Shown here: positions 56,306 through 64,000 of the stretch, one piece after another
Layout: every line of letters begins with the position of its first letter
Position numbering within the stretch: the stretch's first letter is position 1
Assembly: GCA_964036045.1 (NCBI GenBank)
Contig: OZ038382.1
Span: 113,134,587-113,198,586, forward strand
Origin: Eutreptiella sp. 'Long Island Sound 2002'
Lineage: Eukaryota; Euglenozoa; Euglenophyceae; Eutreptiales; Eutreptiaceae
DNA: 64,000 nucleotides
Direction: 5' to 3'
Notes under the pieces: generated by a model
The model's input: only the letters and a program-made list of their open reading frames with translations
Database searches by the model: none
What the model was told of the DNA's origin: nothing
Program-made: the position numbers and the translations under genes

Positions 56306-56477
56306 GCAAGGTTCACCCGCTACACTTACCCGTACTACTCACGGTCGAACTCCTCTCTGTGATGGCTCATCAGCTGCTTTGACTTCTCTACCGTTCACTT
56401 CACCCTCACTGACCTTGAATGTGACTTTTGTGATCACAAAAATCACATTCAAGGTCAGTGGTGGTGGTGGTGATGGT

Positions 56478-56510
<33 letters not shown>

Positions 56511-56610
56511 GGTGGTGGTGAGTGATTGAGTGAGTGAGTGAGGACTCCCCTGTCCCAGTCGGGGGAACACTGCCAGCCCCAGGTTGCCGACTGCCCCGCA
56601 AGGTTCACCC
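56306..56610 (-). repeat. third tail module containing a 52-bp near-palindrome
   Basis: A ~125-bp piece of the LINE tail (CACCCGCTACACTTACCCGT and onward) runs into a palindrome at 56408-56459, centred on TGATCA with 26-bp arms and one mismatch. A further (GGT)n/(GAGT)n module with the conserved 75-bp end segment follows. Confidence 0.85.
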
Positions 56611-58460
56611 GCTACACTTACCCGTACTACTCACGGTCAAACTCCTCTCTTTGATGGCTCATCAGCTGCTTTGACTTCTCTACCGTTCACTCCAACCTCA
56701 CTGACCTTAAATGTGACTTTTGTGATGCCTTACCTGCTGTTACCACGCCTCCTGTCGCCCGGAGGCTGCAGTTCAGGGTTGTGACTCCCTCACTGGCCGT
56801 GACACTGTATGTGACACTTGTGATACATTACGTCTCGTCACGGTGCGTGCTCTCGCCCCGAGGCTGCAGTTCTGGGCTTTGACACCCTCACTGGCAGTGA
56901 CTCTGACTGTAAAATTCGGGATACCTTGCCTCTCCTCACCATGCCTCCTGTCGCCCGGAGGCTGCAGTTCAGGGCTTTGTCACCCTCTTTGGCAGTGACA
57001 CTGAGTGTGAGAGTCGTGACACCCTACCTCTCGTTACCGTGCCTCCTGTCGCCCGGAGGCTTGAGTTCAGGGCTCAAACACCCTCACTGGCCATGTCACC
57101 GAATGAGACGTTCGTGATACCTTACCTCCTGTTACCATGCCTCCTGTCGCCCTCAGGCTTCTAATTTGGGCTCGTTCTCCCTCGCCGGCTGTGACAGGGG
57201 ATTTCCCTGCCCGCACAAGACATGATGCATTTGTTTTTCTCATTGCCCTTTACTACCATAGCATCACAACCATACACTCTCACCTTCATGTCCCTGCACG
57301 GCACAGGTTTGGTCATACGCTGCAGTCCCACATGCCTTAGGTTCAATCAGGAGTCTGCTGCAGCTGGCAACAACATGCACGTCGCACCCTGCAGCCTCCC
57401 GCACCGGGAGACCACGGGCCAAACTGCCTCTTCCATCTAGATCCACAGCAAGATATAAGGCAAAGAGATGGCCCGGCTTCGGCAGTGTCTGCACGGGCAC
57501 GGACAGTACCACTATTGGGAAAATTTTGCCTGGGGAACCGTAAATACCAATCGATCAGGCGCCATCAGGCACGATCTGGCGCCGAAAAAAAAACAAAAAA
57601 CGCCAAACAAAAAAACCACTGACTGACGGATATTTATACATACACTGTCACCGTAGTAGTGAAAACCCACAGGGGGGTCTGAGCCCCTTGGTGTTAGCGA
57701 TGGCACCCCTGGCCACTCCCGCTGCTCACAGCAGGTCCCATGCCAGGAGCCGCAGGACGTAGGCGCCCCACCCCCTGGGGCGCAAACAATTCTTCATACT
57801 GACGGATATGTATACATACACTGTCACGGCAGAGATGAAAACCCACACGGTGCCTGCCCTCGCTCAGCGGGGTGGCGCTGGGACCGGGTCAGGGGAGAAG
57901 GGGGGATGTACTCCTTGTTTACGGCAGCCTGCTTCGCCGCGCTGATCTCCACGTCAATCTCTGGCACATCCGTGTCCTCCGCACTCCTCTCCACTGCCAC
58001 AATGCTGCCAGAATTGTTGCAGGTGGCCGCATCTGACCACACAGCCAGCAGGGTCGGCGAAGGCGAGCACTGCCGACGCGCGCAGCTCACCGGACGTCTC
58101 AGCGACGCAAGCGTTGTCGATGTGCTTCACGACGCCAGCCACGTCCCCGGTCACGGCCTCCACGTGGTTCCCACTCATCCCATCGTCGCGCCCCTTTGCC
58201 CTTCGGACCTTCATTGTCTCGACGCACGGGTCCACGATCTACAACCCCTCGCCATTCTGGATTCGGTTGCCTGCCTCCACCACGTCCACGGTCACTAGGA
58301 CGATCGCACCCTGGGTACAGTCAGGGGGTGCTACGCTCTGTACGCTCAGGGACAGCATCTCGCCGCTTATGCACAAGGACGGAACGACTCAATCGACAAC
58401 ACATGTGGGCGACTTGTACCCTCTGCCTGCTACAGCATGTCGCTGTCTTCGGTCAACCAT
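56585..58460 (-). mobile_element. LINE 3' tail, copy joined to the endonuclease frame
   Basis: Matches 59845-61470 over most of its length at roughly 80-88% by eye, with a more conserved island at 57890-58062. It contains about five ~100-bp tandem units (56733-57140), each with the hairpin GCCTCCGGGCGACAGGAGGC on -. A minus frame, VWSDAATCNNSGSIVAVERS and onward to RSQRHPAERG, is open in both copies. Confidence 0.7.
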
Positions 58461-58703
58461 TATACAATATGTATCCATGGCGGCGACAGGCATGGGATGC
58501 CTGTGTGCCGCCTCCCGTGCTACCACGGGCAGGACTGCTCCTCCCTGTACCCCACTCTGCTGCTCTGAGTCCCAGACCTTGGTGACCCGCCACATGCCAA
58601 ACGGCTTTTTAAGCTGTATGACCCTCATCGTCTCTCCTGTGAGGATGCCTTGCTCCAGGGTCTGGCGCTCACGGACTAGGTGGAGCCACCTGTTGCGTGC
58701 CAC

Positions 58704-59399
58704 CTATGCTTCCAGGGTTGGCAGGACCCTGGAGCTCTCTGTGCGCTGCTGCAGTCGCTCACAGAGCCTGTCCCACAAGTCCTCCGGCAGCGCCTTCTCC
58801 GTGAGCCGTTGCGAAATGGCTGCCATGACCTCACGCATGACCAGAAGCCATGATGCCACAGGTTGTGGCTGATAACTCAGGGCCTCCATTATATCCCCGT
58901 ATTTGCGGCGATGTGTGTCTGCCCATCGCGCCACTGAGACTGGACGATAGCCGAACTGCTGTGCCACCGCCCCTCCGGCATATAGCACCAGCATCCCTGC
59001 AACCAAGGGGTGGTCAGCGACTCCATCCTGGTACTCCACGCGCTGATGACTGGCACTCTTTGTGGGCAGCATCACCCAGTCTTTATGTAGGGGCCCCTCC
59101 AGGCCTGTCTCCATGACAGCGCTGGACAGGGTATGCCATGCTGCCACCGTCTCGTCGTGGGTCAGGGCATGTCGGTTCCAGTCACCGATACCAATGAAGG
59201 CAACCCCAGGATGCTGGGCCTCCAACTTGTTGATGTGCTGCAGTTCCTCTATGTACGCTGCCCGCTCTGGTCTCAGCGGCATATGCATGGCGCCTACCAT
59301 CACATGGTGGACCTGACGCTTTACCGGCACGGCAGGCACATGGCGTGTGTCCACTGTCACCTTCGTTTCCACTCCCGGGTCCTTGCGCACCCATGCGAT
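58704..59399 (-). pseudogene. LINE-type (APE-like) endonuclease fragment
   Basis: After an (ACC)n tract the minus frame reads IAWVRKDPGVETKV, then HVMVGAMHMPLRPERAAYIE, VAFIGIGDWNRHALTHDE and VEYQDGVADHPLVAGMLVLY. GDWN and the late D-H pair (VADHPLV) are the hallmark metal-binding and catalytic segments of the exonuclease-endonuclease-phosphatase fold used by LINE retrotransposons to nick target DNA. The N-terminal third of the domain is missing, cut off at the microsatellite. The frame ends at TAG 58704-58706 but stays open beyond it to 58389 (RNRWLHLVRERQTLEQGILT and onward), so TAG is probably a nonsense change. No reverse transcriptase follows. The frame runs straight into the shared tail. 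Confidence 0.75.
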
Positions 59400-59560
59400 T
59401 GTGGTGGTGGTGGTGGTGGTGGTGGTGGTGGTGGTGGTTGTGGTGGTTGTGGTGGTGGTGGTGAGCGAGTGAGTGAGTGCGTGAGGTCTCCCCTGTTCCA
59501 GCCGGGGGTACACTGCCGGCCTAGGGTTGCCAACCGCCCCGCAAGCTCCACAGCAGGTCC
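59400..59560 (-). repeat. (GGT)n/(GAGY)n tail module
   Basis: Same module structure as at 56 kb: (GGT)n, GAGCGAGTGAGTGAGTGCGT, then the conserved 75-bp end segment with a few substitutions. The endonuclease frame abuts the (GGT)n directly. Confidence 0.8.
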
Positions 59561-59759
59561 TCCTTCTTCTCGCCATCAGGGGTTGGCTGGGGGGCTGGAG
59601 CCTCAACCCAGGGACTGGCTGTCGCGGGAAAAAACTATCACACAGGGGGTTCACCGCTGCGGGTACTTGGCATGCAGAGGTACACCGAGCACAGTCGCCC
59701 CATTCCCATGCTTCGTACCTGCTGATCATGCACCTTGCGTGTGTGGGCAGCCCACCTGA
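59561..59759 (-). mobile_element. short LINE-tail-linked fragment
   Basis: A ~200-bp piece between two tail modules that does not match the main tail. It resembles the 5'-truncated inserts expected if successive copies land in the same tail. No coding signal. Confidence 0.4.
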
Positions 59760-59860
59760 CGGTGGTGGTGGTGGTGGTGGGGTGAGTGAGTGAGTGAGTG
59801 AGTGAGGACACCCCTGTCCCAGTCGGGGGAACACTGCCAGCCCCAGGTTGCCGACTGCCC
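59760..59860 (-). repeat. (GGT)n/(GAGT)n tail module
   Basis: (GGT)7, (GAGT)n and the conserved end segment, at the 3' terminus of the RNase H-bearing element. Confidence 0.8.
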
Positions 59861-61456
59861 CGCAAGGTTCACCCGCTACACTTACCTGTACTACTCACGG
59901 TTGAGCATTTCTCTTTGTTGGCTCATCAGCTGCCTTGGCTTCTCTATCGTTCCCTTCACCCTCTCTGACCTTGAATGTGACTTTTGCAATACCTTACCTC
60001 TTGTTACCGCGCCTCCTGTTGCCCGGAGGCTGCAGTTCAGGGCTTTGACACCCTCACTGACCGTGACACAGTATGTGACACATGTGATACCATACCTCTC
60101 GTCACCATGCCTCCTGTCGCCCGGAGGCTGCATTTCTGGGCTTGGACACCCCTTCAGGCAGTGACTCTGACTGTGACACTTGCGATACCTTGCCTCCCGT
60201 TACCATGCCTCCTGTCGCCCGGAGGCCGCAGTTCAGGGCTTTGACTCCTTCACTGGGTGTGACACTTGTGACACCGTACCACTCATTACCGTGCCTCCTG
60301 TCGCCCGGAGGCTACAGTTCAGGGCCCAAACACCCTCACAGGCTGTGTCATCGCCCTTCACTACCATAGCCTCCCTATCATACACCTTCAACTTCATGTC
60401 CCTGCACGACACCGGTCTGTTCATACGCTGCTGTCCCACATGCTCCAGGTTCAATCATGAGTCTGCTGTAGCAGTCTACACCATGCATGTCACACCCTGC
60501 ACCCTCCCGCATCGGGAGACCACGGGCTAGACAGCCTCTATGTAGATCCCCAGCATGACATAAGGCAAAGAGACAGCCCGGCTTCGGCAGTGCCTGCATG
60601 GGCACGAGACAGTACCACTGCCGGGAACATTTTGCATGGGGAACAGCAAACATGAATCGATCAGGCGCGATCAGGCTCGATCAAGCGCTGAGAAAAACAC
60701 CAGAAATAAAAAATACTACCGACTGACGGACATATATTCATACACGGTCATGGTAGTAGTGAAAACCCACAGGGGACACTGAACCCTGCAAACAATTCTT
60801 CATACTGACGGATATGTATACGTACACTGTCACGGCAGAGATGAAAACACACACGGTGCCTGCTGCTGCCCCCGCCCCCGCTCAGCCGGGTGGCGCTGGG
60901 ACCGGGTTCGGGGAGAAGAGGGGATGTACTCCTTGTTTACGGTAGCCCGCTTCGCCGCGCTGATCTCCACGTCAATCTCTGGCACATCCGTGTCCTCCGC
61001 ACTCCTCTCCACTGCCACAATGCTGCCAGAATTGTTGCAGGTGGCCGCATCTGACCACACAGCCAGCAGGGTCAGCGGAGGAGAGCACTGGAGGTCTCAG
61101 CGACGCATGGGTTGTCGATCTGCTTCTCGACCCAGCCACGCCCCCCGTCACGGCCTCCACGTGCTTCCCACGCATCCCCTCATCGCGCACCTTTGCCCTC
61201 CGGACCTTCATTGTCTCGACGCACAGGTCCACGATCTACTACCCCTGGCCATTCTCGAGTCGGTTGCCTGCCGCCACCACGTCCAGGGTCACTAGCACGA
61301 TCACGCCCTGGGTACAGTGAGGGGGTGCTACGACTTCTACACTCAGGGACAGCACCTCACCGCTTATGCACAACAACGGAACGACTCAATTAACAACACA
61401 TGTGGGCCACTTGTACCCTCTTCCTGCTACAGCACGCCGCTCCCTGCGGGCAACCA
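59845..61456 (-). mobile_element. LINE 3' tail, copy joined to the RNase H frame
   Basis: Second copy of the tail at 56585-58460. Four ~98-bp hairpin units lie at about 60005-60315. The conserved island is at about 60905-61078, and the VWSDAATCNNSGSIVAVERS frame is open. Identity with the other copy stops abruptly at ATTGTATAATGGTTG, where each copy joins a different coding region. Confidence 0.7.
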
Positions 61457-63337
61457 TTATACAATACCACTTGGGTCTGGGCACTCGAAGCGACTGACAG
61501 CCTGAGCCATCACCACGACTCCCCATCCAGCCACTGCCCACACTCGGGCACCCCGCCGCTCCAATTCAGCCACAAAAGCCGGGTCCCACTTGAAGACACC
61601 ACAAACGCTGCCCGGTCTGCAGTTGGCTGCCTGTGCATCCCGACGTCGCAACACCACACGGTGATTAGCCAACACGCCCTGGCAGTGTCCCTGGAGGGAT
61701 ACCTCCTCCACAGGCATCCAGACACGCTCAGCCGCCATGACTCCTTGGCGCAGAGTCGGTACCTGCCAGCCACGGGTGCGGAGCTGGAGTTCCAGTGCCA
61801 CAAGCAGGGGGACGGGCGCAAAGGACAGATCATTGCGCGGCACACGGATCCAAGTGGCCTCCGCATCCACCGCCCACAGGGGGTCCCACTGCAGCGACTC
61901 GTACTCTTGGCGCGCTGCTTCTCGCTCCATCTGAGACTGAGGGATATGAGCTGCTCGCACACACTGGAGAAGGACCCATCGGGGGTCTTCATGCACCAGA
62001 TGCTTGGCCTCTTCTACCACACGTCTGTGCGGCAGGCTCCCTGCTCGCACCACCCACGTGGTGGCTGTGCTCCTGGTGGCCCATTGCTGCGCATCTGGTG
62101 GTAGCCATTGCAGGAGCAAGCCCCGACAGCGGGAGCGGGACACCACTATCCCATACCATGTGCGGTGGATTGCCGTGCCTGCTCTCTGGTGTTTCCGCAA
62201 CACACCCAAGACACTGCCAGCATCAACCCACACATCACCCTGCATCCGCGGGCACGCCGTGACTTGGTGTCCAGCTACATTCTGTACTCGCATGTCGCAG
62301 AGGTCACAGCGATGCCACTGCTCATCCTCACTGTGGAGGCCATACACATCCGCAGACCAGTGGTACAGTCGCGTGTACATCAAGTCACTGGGCCGCAAGA
62401 ATGTTGTGGACAGCCACGCAGCTAAGAGCGCCTGGTCCGCCGGGTGCTGCTGCGCATACACATTTGCTGGCACTCTTCTCCAGGGTCTTGGCTTTGGTGC
62501 ATCATCCCACTGGTACACCATCTCCACAGCCTTCTTAAGGTCCACAATCAGATGATCCTTTTCGGTAAAGAAGAGGGTCACTCCGGCACACCAGGACCTG
62601 GGCACACTCCAACGACTCTGTCGAGTCATCTCAGCCCGCGCCCCCCTGGGGAGATCATCTGCAGTCTTGTTGTACAACGCCACCAAGTTGATTGCCTGCG
62701 TGTCATGTTCCGCAGGCGTCCATCCTGTGTGTGCTAGCTCGCGTACCAGTAACTCATCAGTCGCCAATACCCTCATCAGGAAGTCCGTTGCCGCCCGGTC
62801 GAAGGTTCTGCGATGCAGCTTCTTGGCGCCGGCCTGGTTGTCCATCCATCTGTAGAGGGGCACGCGCTTCCTCAGCCGAACACATGCTCGGATCACAGCC
62901 ACGGTGGCTTTGTGCAGGATCGTGGCCTCCATTAGCGTAGTGGAGGCCGCAGTGGCCCGTATCCATGCGCTGGTGCGCAACAGCTCTGTCCCGTGCACAT
63001 CCCCAACCACTACTCCAAACCCCCAGCCCTGCTGCAGCCCATCGGTGCTGACATCTCCAACTATGATGAGCCCATCATCTGGCACTGCTCCCAGCGGACA
63101 CTGCCATTTATCTGCATCCTCCGCCCGCTGCACGATCGGCTGCCATTCCACTTGATGCATCCAGCTGGCCAGCATGCCATTGAAAGTGCTGCCCTGGGTC
63201 GTTGTGGGTGCCGGAGGGCTCGGCGCCGGCAAGACCAGTGGGGCAGGCACGCGAGGAGTCTCCCTGGATGTTGTTATTGGGGGTAGAACCGGACACTCGT
63301 ACACCAACGGAGGCGAGAGCAGCGACAACAGAAGCAA
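61457..63337 (-). CDS. LINE-type RNase H protein with zinc knuckle
   Basis: An uninterrupted 626-codon frame. The first ATG is at about codon 55 (63175), so the upstream part is a truncated or read-in end. RNase H type I occupies roughly residues 88-225: GDVSTDG (D95, D99), TLMEATILHKA (E137), RWMDNQAG (D166) and WTPAEHDTQAINLVALYNKT (D212). All four acidic positions are present. RNase H removes RNA from RNA/DNA hybrids during reverse transcription. A zinc motif CDLCDMRVQNVAGHQVTAC (C-x2-C-x9-H-x4-C) follows near residue 355, then a ~250-residue C-terminal region I cannot assign. No reverse transcriptase is visible upstream, so the copy is 5'-truncated or the RNase H is encoded separately. 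It is the best preserved element frame here. Confidence 0.85.
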   Translation of the reverse strand: MLLLSLLSPPLVYECPVLPPITTSRETPRVPAPLVLPAPSPPAPTTTQGSTFNGMLASWMHQVEWQPIVQRAEDADKWQCPLGAVPDDGLIIVGDVSTDGLQQGWGFGVVVGDVHGTELLRTSAWIRATAASTTLMEATILHKATVAVIRACVRLRKRVPLYRWMDNQAGAKKLHRRTFDRAATDFLMRVLATDELLVRELAHTGWTPAEHDTQAINLVALYNKTADDLPRGARAEMTRQSRWSVPRSWCAGVTLFFTEKDHLIVDLKKAVEMVYQWDDAPKPRPWRRVPANVYAQQHPADQALLAAWLSTTFLRPSDLMYTRLYHWSADVYGLHSEDEQWHRCDLCDMRVQNVAGHQVTACPRMQGDVWVDAGSVLGVLRKHQRAGTAIHRTWYGIVVSRSRCRGLLLQWLPPDAQQWATRSTATTWVVRAGSLPHRRVVEEAKHLVHEDPRWVLLQCVRAAHIPQSQMEREAARQEYESLQWDPLWAVDAEATWIRVPRNDLSFAPVPLLVALELQLRTRGWQVPTLRQGVMAAERVWMPVEEVSLQGHCQGVLANHRVVLRRRDAQAANCRPGSVCGVFKWDPAFVAELERRGARVWAVAGWGVVVMAQAVSRFECPDPSGIV

Positions 63338-63379
63338 GGTCCATGCTGATTGTGGTCCGGCAGAAAATCCCAGTCTATG

Positions 63380-64000
63380 AAGAAAATTGAGGGGAATTAT
63401 TCTAAATACATCTGAGTGTCCAAAACTGTCTGAAAGAATTTAAATAATCCATTTATGTAAAAATGTTTGGCCGATCTGGCCCGCGAGCGCGCGTCAGCGG
63501 CAAATGGCGATTCCAGCTAAAATAGCGAAACGCGGTGGATTTACGGGAAATGGACCGCGGAATCAAATCCGGCATATCAGAAATATATAGGAAATATCCT
63601 GTGACTGAGCTGCGAGGCGGCAATTCCGCCGAAGCAAAGAAAATGACCAAAATGTAGCCAATCTGGGCAGAATGTCTGAAAATCTGAGCAGATGGGGCTA
63701 GCCGCACTTACACTCCCCCTCCAAAAACACACTGGGGTGTGTCGCTACGTCAACGAAGAACGTAGTGCGGGTAAGTCCCAGAAAAAAATAGAAATGTAGC
63801 CTCGATGGGGCGAAATCTGCTTGATCTGACCTGATTTGGGCTGAATTGGCACTGAATCAGGCTGGATGAACCTGAAATGAGACAGAATGAGAAGTGACGA
63901 ACAGTCCTCCGTGCAGTAAAACATTAGGTCAAGGGCTAAAAAGCATGTAAACGTATCGAGAATCGATACCAAACCATGCGTTGGTTAAGAATGAGGTAGA
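63380..64000. other. no gene seen at window end
   Basis: AT-richer sequence upstream of the RNase H frame on its strand. No reverse-transcriptase motif (YxDD) was found in the minus frames here. Confidence 0.45.

Noticed and set aside
55851-56316. Polyhistidine, polythreonine and polyproline ORFs
   Set aside because: They are translations of (GGT)n/(ACC)n microsatellites in different frames.

Overview
The window looks like nuclear DNA of a eukaryote. It holds an intron-containing gene for a spliceosome protein with clean GT-AG junctions, eukaryotic transposon families (a Mutator-like element with a Ulp1-type protease, and LINE-type endonuclease and RNase H reading frames), and more than half of its length in tandem repeats. 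Nothing prokaryotic is visible. A repeat-rich unicellular alga or other protist would fit, but the species cannot be named from the sequence.

Layout. 1-16.95 kb is dominated by a ~107-bp satellite (SatA), always in the same orientation. It forms two large related copies (about 1-5.3 kb and 10.31-16.2 kb) that share the same inserted elements and differ by a triplicated 537-bp higher-order unit and a ~455-bp deletion. Between them lie a ~285-bp repeat, a 42-bp minisatellite and one unassigned ORF. 17.2-25.3 kb holds decayed, mobile-element-like coding regions: a probable DDE transposase remnant, a cysteine/histidine-rich protein and a dioxygenase-like protein, with a dispersed AGGAACCCC...TGATCAG repeat near their edges. 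26.0-33.8 kb holds three arrays: a mixed higher-order array, a 21-bp minisatellite, and SatB, a ~52-bp satellite whose central 5.3 kb is inverted relative to both flanks. 34 kb carries an unassigned 292-codon ORF, and 35.3-37.9 kb is SatA again.

39.3-50.06 kb contains the only confidently recognised host gene: the C-terminal half of the U5 snRNP 40-kDa WD40 protein (SNRNP40), in four phase-0 exons. Its last intron is about 8.85 kb and holds a TIR element with an inverted tRNA-like pair, a triplicated ~135-bp module, and a Mutator-like transposase/protease reading frame broken by several stops.

52.3-64 kb is mainly LINE-type debris: RNase H frames at 53.6-54.9 kb (+) and 61.5-63.3 kb (-), an endonuclease frame at 58.7-59.4 kb (-), two copies of a long shared 3' tail with regularly spaced hairpins, and several (GGT)n/(GAGT)n modules that look like successive insertions at microsatellite tails.

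Except for SNRNP40, most coding segments are mobile-element remnants. Several contain in-frame stops or frameshifts at homopolymers, so some breaks could be sequencing errors.
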